Of a stretch of 64,000 bases of DNA, positions 54,222 through 64,000 are shown in pieces. The position numbers and the translations under genes were made by a program. Below the pieces are notes generated by a model that was not told the origin of the DNA, ran no database searches, and saw only the letters and a program-made list of their open reading frames with translations. The stretch's first letter is position 1; every line of letters starts with the position of its first letter. The stretch is from Pseudomonas serboccidentalis (GTDB taxonomy: Bacteria > Pseudomonadota > Gammaproteobacteria > Pseudomonadales > Pseudomonadaceae), in NCBI RefSeq assembly GCF_028830055.1, contig NZ_CP101655.1, forward strand, positions 4,045,019-4,109,018, written 5' to 3'.

Positions 54222-54304
54222 ACTGCGTCCAGCGGACATTCCGCGGTGAGACTTGCTCGCAAGGCTCACGACGGGCCGTTACCGCCGTGGTTTCTTATTA
54301 TGTC

Positions 54305-55741
<1,437 letters not shown>

Positions 55742-55838
55742 TCAAAAAATCCTCTTTAGCGAAAAGCTTCAAGCCGCGCGCTCCAAGCCAAGCTGCCTTT
55801 TCTTGCAGCTTGAAACTTGAAGCTCGCAGCTGCTTCTA

Positions 55839-57059
55839 TCAGATATCCAGCAACAGACGAGCCGGATCTTCCAGCAGGTTCTTGATGGTCACCAGGAAGG
55901 TCACAGCTTCTTTGCCATCGATCAGACGGTGATCGTAGGACAGTGCCAGGTACATCATCGGACGGATCACGACCTGACCGTTGATGGCCATAGGACGCTG
56001 GATGATGTTGTGCATGCCCAGAATCGCTGCCTGCGGTGGGTTGACGATCGGGGTCGACATCATCGAACCGAAGGTACCACCGTTGGTGATGGTGAAGGTA
56101 CCGCCGGTCATCTCTTCCATCGACAGTTTGCCGTCACGGGCTTTCTTGCCGAAAGTGGCGATGCCGCCTTCGATTTCAGCCAGGCTCATCAGCTCGGCGT
56201 TACGCAGAACCGGTACTACCAGACCACGGTCGCTGGAAACGGCAACACCGATGTCGGCGTAGCCGTGGTAAACGATGTCCGCGCCGTCGATCGAAGCGTT
56301 GACCGCCGGGAAGCGTTTCAGCGCTTCGGTGGCCGCCTTGACGAAGAACGACATGAAGCCCAGGCGTACGCCGTTGTGGGACTTCTCGAACAGATCCTTG
56401 TACTTCGAACGCAGGGCCATGACTTCGGTCATGTCGACTTCGTTGAAAGTGGTCAGCATCGCCATGTTCGACTGAGCTTCAACCAGACGCTCGGCAACCT
56501 TGGCGCGCAGACGGGTCATCGGTACGCGTTTTTCAACGCGGTCACCGGCAGCGAATACCGGAGCAGCAGCGGCTGGAGCAGCCGCTTTTGCAGGAGCGGC
56601 AGCCGGAGCGGCTTTCTTCGCGGCAACAGCAGCCACCACGTCTTCCTTGGTCACACGACCGCCTTTGCCGGTGCCGGCAACGGAAGCGATGTTGATGCCG
56701 TTTTCTTCAGCCAGCTTGCGCGCAGCCGGAGCAGCAACAGGATCGTCTTCGCCTTCGGCAGCAGCCGGGGCAGCGGCAGCAGCGGCCGGAGCAGCAGCGG
56801 CGGCTGGAGCGGCAGCAGCGCCGCCCGCTTCGATGGAGCCCAGGACTTCGTCAGACAGAACGGTGTCGCCTTCGTTCTTGACGATTGCGCCCAGCACGCC
56901 GTCGGCGGTAGCCAGAACTTCCAATACGACTTTGTCAGTTTCGATGTCGACGATCAGGTCGTCACGCTTGACGGCGTCGCCCGGTTTTTTGTGCCAGGTG
57001 GCAACGGTGCCATCGGCAACCGATTCCGGGAAAGTGGGGGCTTTGATCTCGATAGCCAT
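55839..57059 (-). CDS. sucB: Dihydrolipoyllysine succinyltransferase (E2)
   Basis: The 406-residue core subunit of 2-oxoglutarate dehydrogenase. It has an N-terminal lipoyl domain with the lipoylated Lys in [17 protein letters not shown] (about residue 43), an Ala/Pro-rich flexible linker (about 80-105), a peripheral subunit-binding domain ([20 protein letters not shown]), a second Ala/Pro linker, and a C-terminal catalytic domain with the active His in [16 protein letters not shown]. It follows sucA by 42 bases. Confidence 0.97.
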   Translation of the reverse strand: MAIEIKAPTFPESVADGTVATWHKKPGDAVKRDDLIVDIETDKVVLEVLATADGVLGAIVKNEGDTVLSDEVLGSIEAGGAAAAPAAAAAPAAAAAAPAAAEGEDDPVAAPAARKLAEENGINIASVAGTGKGGRVTKEDVVAAVAAKKAAPAAAPAKAAAPAAAAPVFAAGDRVEKRVPMTRLRAKVAERLVEAQSNMAMLTTFNEVDMTEVMALRSKYKDLFEKSHNGVRLGFMSFFVKAATEALKRFPAVNASIDGADIVYHGYADIGVAVSSDRGLVVPVLRNAELMSLAEIEGGIATFGKKARDGKLSMEEMTGGTFTITNGGTFGSMMSTPIVNPPQAAILGMHNIIQRPMAINGQVVIRPMMYLALSYDHRLIDGKEAVTFLVTIKNLLEDPARLLLDI

Positions 57060-57101
57060 TATCTGTGGTTCCTTAAATTCGGTTTCAGGTGCGCGAAGGC
57101 A

Positions 57102-59933
57102 TTAAACGGTAAACGCGTCTTGCAGCAGTTTTTCCTGCTGCTCGGCGTGCATCGATGCGTAACCACAAGCTGGGGCAGCAGAAGCCTCACGGCCCGCGTA
57201 CTCGAGTACGAGAGACTTGTCGAGGTTACCGATGCTGCGACGCAAGTGGTGCTGGCTGCAGTACCAGGCGCCCTGGTTCATCGGCTCTTCCTGACACCAG
57301 ACGGCATGCTTGACGTTGGTGTAAGGCGCCAGGACTTCTTTCAAGTCGTCCTCAGGGAATGGATACAGCTGCTCGATACGCACGATGGCGATATCGTCAC
57401 GGCCTTCGGCACGGCGTTTTTCCAGCAGGTCGTAGTAGACCTTGCCGCTACACAGAACAACGCGCTCGACCTTTTTCGGGTCCAGGGCATCGATTTCCGG
57501 GATCACGGTCTGGAACGAACCTTCAGCCAGATCTTCCAGCGTCGAGATGGCCAGCTTGTGGCGCAGCAGCGACTTCGGCGTCAGCACTACCAGTGGTTTG
57601 CGCAGCGGGCGAATCACCTGACGGCGCAGCAAATGGTAGATCTGGGCCGGAGTGGTCGGCATGCACACCTGAATGTTGTGCTCGGCGCACAGCTGCAGGT
57701 AACGCTCAAGACGTGCCGAGCTGTGCTCAGGACCCTGACCTTCGTAGCCGTGCGGCAACAGCATGGTCAGACCGCAGAGACGGCCCCACTTGTGCTCGCC
57801 GCTGGTGATGAACTGGTCGATAACAACCTGTGCACCGTTGGCGAAGTCGCCGAACTGGGCTTCCCAGATCACCAGCGCGTTTGGCGTGGTGGTCGAGTAG
57901 CCGTATTCGAAAGCCAGTACCGCTTCTTCCGACAGGAACGAGTCGTACAGGTCAAAGCGTGGCTGACCGTCGTACAGGTTCTGCAGCGGAATGTAGGTGC
58001 CCGCGTCTTTCTGGTTGTGCAGCACAGCGTGACGGTGCGAGAACGTACCGCGGCCGATGTCCTGACCAGTCATGCGGATCGGGTGACCTTCGAACGCCAG
58101 GGTCGCGTACGCCATGGTTTCGGCGTAACCCCAGTTGATCGGCAGGCCGCCGGCTTGCATCTTCTGACGGTCTTCGTAGATCTTCGCGACCTGACGCTGA
58201 ACCACGAAGCCTTCCGGAATTTCCAGCAGCTTGGCGGACAGCTCTTGCAGAGTCTTCAGATCGAAACGCGTGTCGTGACGCGCAGTCCAGGCGTGGCCCA
58301 GATACGGACGCCAGTCCACGAACAGCTCTTTGTTCGGCTCTTTGACCAGCGATTTCACCACGTGCAGACCGTTGTCCAGCGCGTTGCGGTACTCGTCGAC
58401 CTTGGCCTGAACACGTTCAGCGTCCAGTACACCGGCCTGAGTCAGACGATCAGCGTACAGCTCACGGGTGGTGCGCTGCTTGGTGATCTGCTGATACATC
58501 AGCGGCTGAGTGCCGCTTGGCTCGTCGGCCTCGTTGTGGCCGCGACGACGGTAGCAGACCAGGTCGATCACCACGTCACGCTTGAACTGCATGCGGTAGT
58601 CGATGGCCATCTGGGTCACGAACAGCACGGCTTCCGGATCATCACCATTCACATGGAGGATCGGCGCCTGGATCATCTTCGCAACGTCGGTGGCGTACTC
58701 GGTGGAACGCGAGTCCAGCGGGTTGCTGATGGTGAAACCGACCTGGTTGTTGATCACGATGTGCACGGTACCGCCGGTCTTGAAACCGCGGGTCTGCGAC
58801 ATCTGGAAGGTTTCCATGACCACGCCCTGACCTGCGAATGCAGCGTCACCGTGGATGGAGATCGGCAGAACCTTTTCACCGGTCGGGTCGTTACGACGAT
58901 CCTGACGGGCGCGAACCGAACCTTCTACCACCGGGGAAACGATTTCCAGGTGGGACGGGTTGAACGCCATGGCCAGGTGAACTTCACCGCCGGTGGTCAT
59001 TACGTTGGACGAGAAGCCCTGGTGGTATTTAACGTCACCGGAACCCAGCTCGACCTTCTTCTTGCCTTCGAACTCGTCGAACAGCTCGCGCGGGTTCTTG
59101 CCGAAGGTGTTGACCAGCACGTTCAGACGGCCACGGTGGGCCATGCCGATGACGACTTCCTTGGTGCCGTAGGAACCGGAACGCTGGATCAGCTCGTCGA
59201 GCATCGGGATCAGGCTTTCGCCGCCTTCCAGACCGAAACGCTTGGTACCCGGGTATTTGGTGCCCAGGTATTTTTCCAGGCCTTCACCGGCGGTCACGCG
59301 CTCGAGCAGGTGGCTCTTGATATCAGCGGAGTACGTCGGACGACCACGCACGCTTTCCAGACGCTGCTGGAACCACTGGCGCTGCTCGGAATCGGTGATG
59401 TGCGTAAATTCAGCGCCGATGGTGCGGCAATATGTCTGCTGCAACGCTTCGTGAATTTCGCGTAGGCTCGCTTCCTCTTTGCCGATGAACAGGTCGCCGG
59501 CACGGAAGGTCGTATCAAGATCGGCATTGGTCAAGCCGTAATGATTGATCGACAGGTCTGCAGGTGCAGGACGCTGCCACAGCCCCAGCGGGTCAAGCTG
59601 GGCTGCCTGGTGGCCACGCATACGGTAGGCCTGGATCAATCGCAGCACTTCAACTTGCTTCTTCTCGTGCTCACTGCTCACGCTACCGGCGGAAACCGGC
59701 TGGGCGCGGCGCTGGTTCTTTGCCAGCAGCACGAAATGATCGCGAATTGTGGAGTGCGAAACATCAGTGGCAGAGTTGCCGTCGGCAGGCAACTTCTGAA
59801 AGTAGGTGCGCCACTCTTCTGGCACAGCGTTAGGGTCGTGCAGGTAGAGCTCATAAAGCTCTTCCACATAGGCAGCGTTTCCACCTGAAAGGTAGGCGCT
59901 GTTCCACATGCGCTGCATCACGCTTTCTTGCAT
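57102..59933 (-). CDS. sucA: 2-oxoglutarate dehydrogenase E1 component
   Basis: A 943-residue thiamine-diphosphate enzyme that decarboxylates 2-oxoglutarate and passes the succinyl group to SucB. Recognisable parts are the N-terminal SAYLSGGNAAYVEELYELYL for complex binding, VVIGMAHRGRLNVLVNTFGK, HGDAAFAGQGVVMETFQMSQ with the thiamine-diphosphate GDA motif, and NNQVGFTISNP. The length is normal. It is 259 bases downstream of sdhB on the same strand. Confidence 0.97.
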   Translation of the reverse strand: MQESVMQRMWNSAYLSGGNAAYVEELYELYLHDPNAVPEEWRTYFQKLPADGNSATDVSHSTIRDHFVLLAKNQRRAQPVSAGSVSSEHEKKQVEVLRLIQAYRMRGHQAAQLDPLGLWQRPAPADLSINHYGLTNADLDTTFRAGDLFIGKEEASLREIHEALQQTYCRTIGAEFTHITDSEQRQWFQQRLESVRGRPTYSADIKSHLLERVTAGEGLEKYLGTKYPGTKRFGLEGGESLIPMLDELIQRSGSYGTKEVVIGMAHRGRLNVLVNTFGKNPRELFDEFEGKKKVELGSGDVKYHQGFSSNVMTTGGEVHLAMAFNPSHLEIVSPVVEGSVRARQDRRNDPTGEKVLPISIHGDAAFAGQGVVMETFQMSQTRGFKTGGTVHIVINNQVGFTISNPLDSRSTEYATDVAKMIQAPILHVNGDDPEAVLFVTQMAIDYRMQFKRDVVIDLVCYRRRGHNEADEPSGTQPLMYQQITKQRTTRELYADRLTQAGVLDAERVQAKVDEYRNALDNGLHVVKSLVKEPNKELFVDWRPYLGHAWTARHDTRFDLKTLQELSAKLLEIPEGFVVQRQVAKIYEDRQKMQAGGLPINWGYAETMAYATLAFEGHPIRMTGQDIGRGTFSHRHAVLHNQKDAGTYIPLQNLYDGQPRFDLYDSFLSEEAVLAFEYGYSTTTPNALVIWEAQFGDFANGAQVVIDQFITSGEHKWGRLCGLTMLLPHGYEGQGPEHSSARLERYLQLCAEHNIQVCMPTTPAQIYHLLRRQVIRPLRKPLVVLTPKSLLRHKLAISTLEDLAEGSFQTVIPEIDALDPKKVERVVLCSGKVYYDLLEKRRAEGRDDIAIVRIEQLYPFPEDDLKEVLAPYTNVKHAVWCQEEPMNQGAWYCSQHHLRRSIGNLDKSLVLEYAGREASAAPACGYASMHAEQQEKLLQDAFTV

Positions 59934-60192
59934 GCTTGGTCACCCTCGGTTAGGGGAACACCATCGGCGTCAATACCGAGCAAACTTGCAGAAGTCCGAA
60001 TGCAGCGACCAAAACAAGCCACTTAGGATCACGCTGATAGTCCGGGTACCAGCCCGGATGCCCCTGCTTGTCTCATTTCTTCAAAATAAGAGCTGCAGCT
60101 TGTGGCTACTGCTCTGGTTATAGCCATGACGCGGGTTGAAGCCCGCGCCACAGCCTCTTCGGTACAGCGGTCCTACGGTTACAGCAGCTGAA
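59934..60192. other. Gap between sdhB and sucA with two stems
   Basis: A 259-base leader of sucA, or intercistronic region of an sdh-suc transcript. It has two short perfect stems: TCCGGG-taccag-CCCGGA (60041-60058) and CGCGGG-ttgaag-CCCGCG (60130-60147). Neither is followed by a T run, so they are not clear terminators. I did not find a convincing sigma-70 promoter for sucA. Confidence 0.55.
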
Positions 60193-60897
60193 TCACACGC
60201 CGCTCGAAAGCAGCATGTTACGGATGTGACCGATGGCCTTAGTCGGGTTCAGGCCTTTCGGACATACGTTGACGCAGTTCATGATGCCCCGGCAGCGGAA
60301 GACGCTGAACGGGTCATCGAGTGAAGCCAGACGCTCGGACGTCTTGGTGTCACGGCTATCTGCCAGGAAGCGGTACGCTTGCAGCAGAGCAGCTGGACCC
60401 AGGAACTTGTCCGGGTTCCACCAGAAGGACGGGCACGAGGTCGAGCAGCAGGCGCACAGGATGCACTCGTACAGACCGTCGAGCTTTTCACGCTCTTCAG
60501 GGGACTGCAGACGCTCGATGGCCGGAGCCGGCGTGTCGTTCTGCAGGTAAGGCTTAACCTTCTCGTATTGCTTGTAGAAGATGCTCATATCGACGACCAG
60601 GTCACGGATAACCGGCAAACCTGGCAGCGGACGAACGATCAACTTGTTGCCTTTTACGACAGCGGACAGCGGCGTGATGCACGCCAGACCGTTCTTGCCG
60701 TTGATGTTCATGCCGTCGGAGCCGCAGACGCCTTCACGGCAAGAGCGACGATAGGAGAAACCCTCGTCCTGCTCTTTGATCAGGGCCAGCACGTCCAGCA
60801 CCATCAGGTCTTTACCACCGGTATCGACCTGGAATTCCTGCATGAACGGCGCAGCGTCCTGATCAGGGTTGTAGCGATAAACACTGACTTGCAACAT
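60193..60897 (-). CDS. sdhB: Succinate dehydrogenase iron-sulfur subunit
   Basis: A 234-residue subunit carrying three iron-sulfur clusters that pass electrons from FAD to ubiquinone. The 2Fe-2S cysteines are in RRSCREGVCGSDGMNINGKN and GLAC; the 4Fe-4S and 3Fe-4S cysteines are in ECILCACCSTSCPSFWW and RCRGIMNCVNVCPKGLNPTK. The ATG at 60897 follows AAGGG by eight bases; a GTG at 60906 would add three residues. It follows sdhA by 11 bases. Confidence 0.97.
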   Translation of the reverse strand: MLQVSVYRYNPDQDAAPFMQEFQVDTGGKDLMVLDVLALIKEQDEGFSYRRSCREGVCGSDGMNINGKNGLACITPLSAVVKGNKLIVRPLPGLPVIRDLVVDMSIFYKQYEKVKPYLQNDTPAPAIERLQSPEEREKLDGLYECILCACCSTSCPSFWWNPDKFLGPAALLQAYRFLADSRDTKTSERLASLDDPFSVFRCRGIMNCVNVCPKGLNPTKAIGHIRNMLLSSGV

Positions 60898-60908
60898 GGC
60901 GGTCACCC

Positions 60909-62681
60909 TTAATAAGTCCGGACTTTAGGTTCGAAAGTCGGAACAGTCTTCGGCGAGAAGTTCACGGCACGCTTGGTGACGCGCTTGTCACCCGGGAAGT
61001 ACAGGGTGTGGCACAGCCAGTTTTCGTCGTCACGATCTTCGAAGTCTTCACGGGCGTGGGCGCCGCGGGACTCTTTACGTACTTCGGCAGCGATGGCGGT
61101 AGCTTCAGCCACTTCCAGCAGGTTTTGCAGCTCGAGAGCTTCGATACGTGCGGTGTTGAACGCCTGCGACTTATCGTTGATCTTCACGTTGGCGATGCGC
61201 TTGCGCAGATCGGCCAGCTGGGCAATACCCTTCTGCATGTATTCGCCGGTACGGAACACACCGAAGTAGTTCTGCATGCAGCTTTGCAGCTCGCGACGCA
61301 GGGTAGCCACGTCTTCGCCATCGGTACGGCCATTCAGCGCGTTCAGACGCGACAGCGCAGCTTCGATGTCGGCTTCGGTCGCGTCGTCGTATTCGATACC
61401 GTCGGTCAGCGCCTTCTCCAGGTGCAGGCCGGCAGCGCGGCCGAATACCACCAGATCGAGCAGCGAGTTACCGCCCAGACGGTTGGCACCGTGCACCGAT
61501 ACGCAAGCCACTTCACCTACGGCGAACAGACCAGGAATGATCTGATCCACGCCTTCGGCGTTCTGGGTGATCGCCTGACCGTGAATGTTGGTGGCAACGC
61601 CGCCCATCATGTAGTGGCAGGTTGGAACAACCGGAACAGGAGCAACCACCGGGTCAACGTGAGCGAAAGTCTTCGACAGTTCGCAGATGCCTGGCAGACG
61701 GCTGTGCAGCACTTCCTCGCCCAGGTGGTCGAGTTTGAGCATTACGTGGTCGCCATTCGGACCGCAACCGTTGCCGGCGATGATTTCTTTAACCATCGAG
61801 CGAGCAACCACGTCACGACCGGCCAGGTCTTTCGCGTTCGGAGCATAACGCTCCATGAAACGCTCGCCGTGCTTGTTGATCAGGTAACCACCTTCACCAC
61901 GGCAACCTTCGGTCACCAGTACACCGGCGCCGGCGATGCCGGTCGGGTGGAACTGCCACATTTCGATGTCTTGTACCGGCACGCCAGCACGCAGGGCCAT
62001 GCCAACGCCGTCACCGGTGTTGATCAGGGCGTTGGTGGTGGAGGCGTAGATACGGCCTGCACCGCCAGTCGCCAGCACAGTGGCCTTGGCGCGGATGTAC
62101 GAGGTTTCGCCGGTTTCGATGCAGATCGCGATCACACCGACGAACTCGCCTTCCTGGTTCTTCACCAGGTCGACAGCGTAGTACTCGTTCAGGAACGTGG
62201 TACCGGCTTTCAGGTTGCCCTGATAAAGGGTGTGCAGCAGAGCGTGACCGGTACGGTCGGACGCTGCGCAGGTACGTGCAGCCTGACCGCCCTTGCCGTA
62301 GTCCTTGGACTGGCCACCGAACGGACGCTGGTAGATACGGCCTTGCTCGGTACGCGAGAACGGCAGACCCATATGGTCCAGCTCGAAAACGGCAGCCGGG
62401 CCTTCCTGACACATGTATTCGATAGCGTCCTGGTCACCGATGTAGTCGGAACCCTTGACGGTATCGTACATGTGCCAGCGCCAGTCATCGTTCGGGTCGG
62501 CGGACGCGATCGCGCAGGTGATGCCGCCCTGGGCGGATACAGTGTGCGAACGGGTCGGGAAAACCTTGGTGATCACGGCAGTCTTGTGACCGCCCTGTGC
62601 CAGCTGCAGCGCAGCGCGCATGCCGGCACCGCCACCACCAATAATGATGGCGTCGAAAGAAATCGTTGGAATGTTAGCCAT
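60909..62681 (-). CDS. sdhA: Succinate dehydrogenase flavoprotein subunit
   Basis: The 590-residue catalytic subunit that oxidises succinate to fumarate. The FAD site is [20 protein letters not shown] (about residues 11-30), the covalently flavinylated His is in [17 protein letters not shown], and active-site residues are in [20 protein letters not shown] and around [17 protein letters not shown]. It starts three bases after the sdhD stop. Confidence 0.97.
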   Translation of the reverse strand: MANIPTISFDAIIIGGGGAGMRAALQLAQGGHKTAVITKVFPTRSHTVSAQGGITCAIASADPNDDWRWHMYDTVKGSDYIGDQDAIEYMCQEGPAAVFELDHMGLPFSRTEQGRIYQRPFGGQSKDYGKGGQAARTCAASDRTGHALLHTLYQGNLKAGTTFLNEYYAVDLVKNQEGEFVGVIAICIETGETSYIRAKATVLATGGAGRIYASTTNALINTGDGVGMALRAGVPVQDIEMWQFHPTGIAGAGVLVTEGCRGEGGYLINKHGERFMERYAPNAKDLAGRDVVARSMVKEIIAGNGCGPNGDHVMLKLDHLGEEVLHSRLPGICELSKTFAHVDPVVAPVPVVPTCHYMMGGVATNIHGQAITQNAEGVDQIIPGLFAVGEVACVSVHGANRLGGNSLLDLVVFGRAAGLHLEKALTDGIEYDDATEADIEAALSRLNALNGRTDGEDVATLRRELQSCMQNYFGVFRTGEYMQKGIAQLADLRKRIANVKINDKSQAFNTARIEALELQNLLEVAEATAIAAEVRKESRGAHAREDFEDRDDENWLCHTLYFPGDKRVTKRAVNFSPKTVPTFEPKVRTY

Positions 62682-62684
62682 GAC

Positions 62685-63053
62685 TCAGATACCCCAGAGA
62701 ATCTGCACACCCCAGACGAAGTAAGCGAACATCGCAACGCCGCATACTGCCTGGAAAAGGAAACGTATAGCCGTCGCAGACTTGCCGAACGCCATTGGCG
62801 TCAGGTAGTCAGTCGCGATGGTCCACATGCCGACCCAGGCGTGAGCGCCGAGGGCAACAAGGGCCAGGAGGCTGAAAATACGCATCCCGTTGTGGGCGAA
62901 CAGTTCATGCCACTGGGCATACTCGAGGCCTGGGTGGGCCACGACGTATCCGATCAGAAAGATGAAGTAAGCCGCGAGAACGACCGCCGACACACGTTGC
63001 GCCATCCAGTCATAGAGGCCCGAACGCGAGAGGTTCGTGACGTTAGTTACCAT
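62685..63053 (-). CDS. sdhD: Succinate dehydrogenase membrane anchor subunit D
   Basis: A 122-residue hydrophobic subunit with three helices. It begins MVTNVTNLSRSGLYDWMAQR, with the conserved Arg-Ser near the quinone site, and has ALGAHAWVGMWTIATDYL (about residues 72-89) with the His and Asp-Tyr found in the anchor near the heme and quinone. The ATG at 63053 overlaps the end of sdhC by seven bases, with GGAG seven bases upstream inside sdhC. Confidence 0.95.
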   Translation of the reverse strand: MVTNVTNLSRSGLYDWMAQRVSAVVLAAYFIFLIGYVVAHPGLEYAQWHELFAHNGMRIFSLLALVALGAHAWVGMWTIATDYLTPMAFGKSATAIRFLFQAVCGVAMFAYFVWGVQILWGI

Positions 63054-63421
63054 ATCCAAACTCCTGCCAGAACGATTACCACCACGGAAACGGCGATAAC
63101 GATTTTCGAGCCCAGCTTGCCGCCTTCCAGCGTCTCACCGATGCCCATGTCCATGATCAAATGGCGCACACCGGCAACCAGGTGATACAGCAGAGCGGAC
63201 AGGATGCCCCAAATCACTAGCTTGGCTAGCGGACTGGTCAGACACGCTTTCACCTGACCGAAGCCTTCCTCGGAGCTCAGCGACTTGTCCAATGCGTAAA
63301 GCATGATGGCAAGGCACACAAAGAGGATGACACCGGAGATTCGGTGAAGAATGGACGTGTAAGCAGTGACTGGGAGTTTGATGGTCCTTAGGTCTAGGTT
63401 TACAGGTCGTTGGCTTTTCAC
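63047..63421 (-). CDS. sdhC: Succinate dehydrogenase cytochrome b556 subunit
   Basis: A 124-residue membrane subunit with three helices that binds heme b and quinone. The opening KSQRPVNLDLRTIKLPVTAY and SILHRISGVILFV (with conserved Ser and Arg) identify it, and the heme His is in LYHLVAGVRHLIMDMG (about residues 79-94). The start codon is GTG at 63421; the bases ahead of it are a run of eight A instead of a purine-rich ribosome site, so translation could be subject to Hfq/Crc-type or small-RNA control. Confidence 0.93.
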   Translation of the reverse strand: MKSQRPVNLDLRTIKLPVTAYTSILHRISGVILFVCLAIMLYALDKSLSSEEGFGQVKACLTSPLAKLVIWGILSALLYHLVAGVRHLIMDMGIGETLEGGKLGSKIVIAVSVVVIVLAGVWIW

Positions 63422-63556
63422 GGCTTTTTTTTCACACTGAAGAGCCCCTAACAATCAGGGCAAAGTTGTTGGGGAGTGCACTGGTCAGGTAACCACCACC
63501 CAGGGATGCGACCCCCAATGAAAGCAAGCCCAAAAGCCCTTGGCGGTCGGTGGCCG

Positions 63557-63585
63557 AGTATAGACAGTTAGGCTACTAATGACAA
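63557..63585 (-). promoter_or_regulatory. Sigma-70 promoter of the sdh operon
   Basis: On the minus strand TTGTCA (63585-63580), a 17-base spacer and TATACT (63562-63557). This is a near-consensus promoter. It gives a leader of about 130 bases before sdhC. Confidence 0.75.
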
Positions 63586-63699
63586 CGCAATCACCTACCC
63601 CAAATAGCTGATTGCACAAGTCGTATAAAAGGCGTAAATGGCAGTCAATTTCGAGGAAAAAGTGCGCTTAAAGCCTTCTGGAGCAAGACTTTAGGCAAA

Positions 63700-63727
63700 T
63701 TGACATTCGAATTTATCTCACTATAGT
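63700..63727 (+). promoter_or_regulatory. Sigma-70 promoter of gltA
   Basis: TTGACA (63700-63705), a 16-base spacer and TATAGT (63722-63727), an almost perfect promoter. The leader to the gltA ATG is about 50 bases. The region between this promoter and that of sdhC (63586-63699) has no gene and should hold shared regulation. Confidence 0.8.
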
Positions 63728-63784
63728 GGTGCGGGCCCTGCGTGGGGGGTCTGTCTGATGGTTCAAGCATAAATAGGAGGCCAC

Positions 63785-64000
63785 ATGGCTGACAAAAAAG
63801 CGCAGTTGATCATCGAGGGCGCAGCCCCCGTCGAGCTGCCCATTTTAACCGGCACCGTTGGTCCCGATGTAATTGATGTTCGGGGCCTGACGGCCACGGG
63901 CCGCTTCACTTTCGACCCGGGTTTCATGTCGACCGCCTCGTGCGAATCGAAGATCACCTATATCGACGGCGACAACGGCATTCTGTTGCACCGCGGCTAC
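63785..64000 (+). CDS. gltA: Citrate synthase, 5' part (cut by the window end)
   Basis: The first 72 codons of a type II (hexameric, NADH-sensitive) citrate synthase, which condenses acetyl-CoA and oxaloacetate at the entry to the TCA cycle. The visible part reads [20 protein letters not shown] and ends [15 protein letters not shown], the conserved N-terminal region of GltA. A perfect AGGAGG lies four bases before the ATG. The catalytic residues are beyond the window. Confidence 0.95.
   Translation, partial: MADKKAQLIIEGAAPVELPILTGTVGPDVIDVRGLTATGRFTFDPGFMSTASCESKITYIDGDNGILLHRGY

Noticed and set aside
55929..59465. Very long open frame (over 1100 codons) on the plus strand opposite sucB and sucA
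   Set aside because: It is antisense to two certain genes, has no family features, and arises from the high-GC third-position bias of the real genes.

Overview
The window is chromosomal DNA from a Pseudomonas of the fluorescens type. Evidence is the high-GC coding style, the gene order (sdhCDAB-sucAB-lpdG-sucCD next to divergent gltA; purMN next to hda; a late cobalamin operon; rdgC), and two families of short inverted repeats (REP/BIME-like) typical of fluorescent pseudomonads. It is almost entirely core genome. The only clear mobile element is one IS3-family insertion sequence at 17260-18554. I see no rRNA, tRNA, CRISPR array or prophage.

Layout. 0.1-8 kb: rdgC, a BASS-family transporter, a guanidine-II riboswitch with a Gdx/SugE exporter, an MFS-acyltransferase fusion, a TDT-family transporter, a cupin, and an MFS/TetR divergent pair around a long palindrome. 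8.4-13.8 kb: a hybrid histidine kinase with a sodium/solute-symporter-like membrane part, convergent with rmuC. 13.8-21 kb: a gene-poor kilobase, two small unknown genes, a FadL-type porin, the IS3 element, a periplasmic glutathione peroxidase, an MFS gene coupled to a 41-residue membrane microprotein, and a MarR regulator with two near-identical operators. 21.2-30.5 kb: the late cobalamin genes on the minus strand (cobO, cobB, bluB, cbiB, cobD, cobQ, cobU, cobT, cobC, cobS), preceded by a cobalamin riboswitch and a probable attenuator. 30.7-45.5 kb: an unknown gene, a sorbosone-dehydrogenase-like lipoprotein, two NlpC/P60 lipoproteins, hda, an AI-2E-family permease, a DUF2066 gene, purM-purN, a DUF3108 gene, a chemoreceptor, an amidohydrolase, OsmC, pirin and a dienelactone hydrolase. 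45.6-52 kb: htpG with a sigma-32-type promoter, two thioesterases, a small lipoprotein, MAPEG and DUF599 membrane proteins, and brnQ. 52-64 kb: sucD, sucC, lpdG, sucB, sucA, sdhB, sdhA, sdhD, sdhC on the minus strand and the start of gltA on the plus strand.

How parts work together. The last 12 kb encode succinate dehydrogenase, 2-oxoglutarate dehydrogenase and succinyl-CoA synthetase, with divergent promoters between sdhC and gltA. The cob operon carries the second half of aerobic adenosylcobalamin synthesis, from a,c-diamide formation and adenosylation to loop assembly, under B12-riboswitch control; the corrin-ring genes lie elsewhere. Purine synthesis (purMN), replication control (hda) and cell-wall hydrolases sit in the middle.

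The most interesting non-coding observations are the mini-ykkC/guanidine-II riboswitch, the repeat pairs placed at most convergent gene ends, a repeat that supplies the C-terminal codons of cobB, a nested palindrome between sucC and lpdG, the paired MarR operators, and the IS3 element that separates the porin gene from its likely original terminator while bringing an inward-facing terminator of its own. I did not find a clearly new multi-gene system; the candidates for novelty are small (the coupled microprotein, the acyltransferase fusion, the unknown conserved genes).
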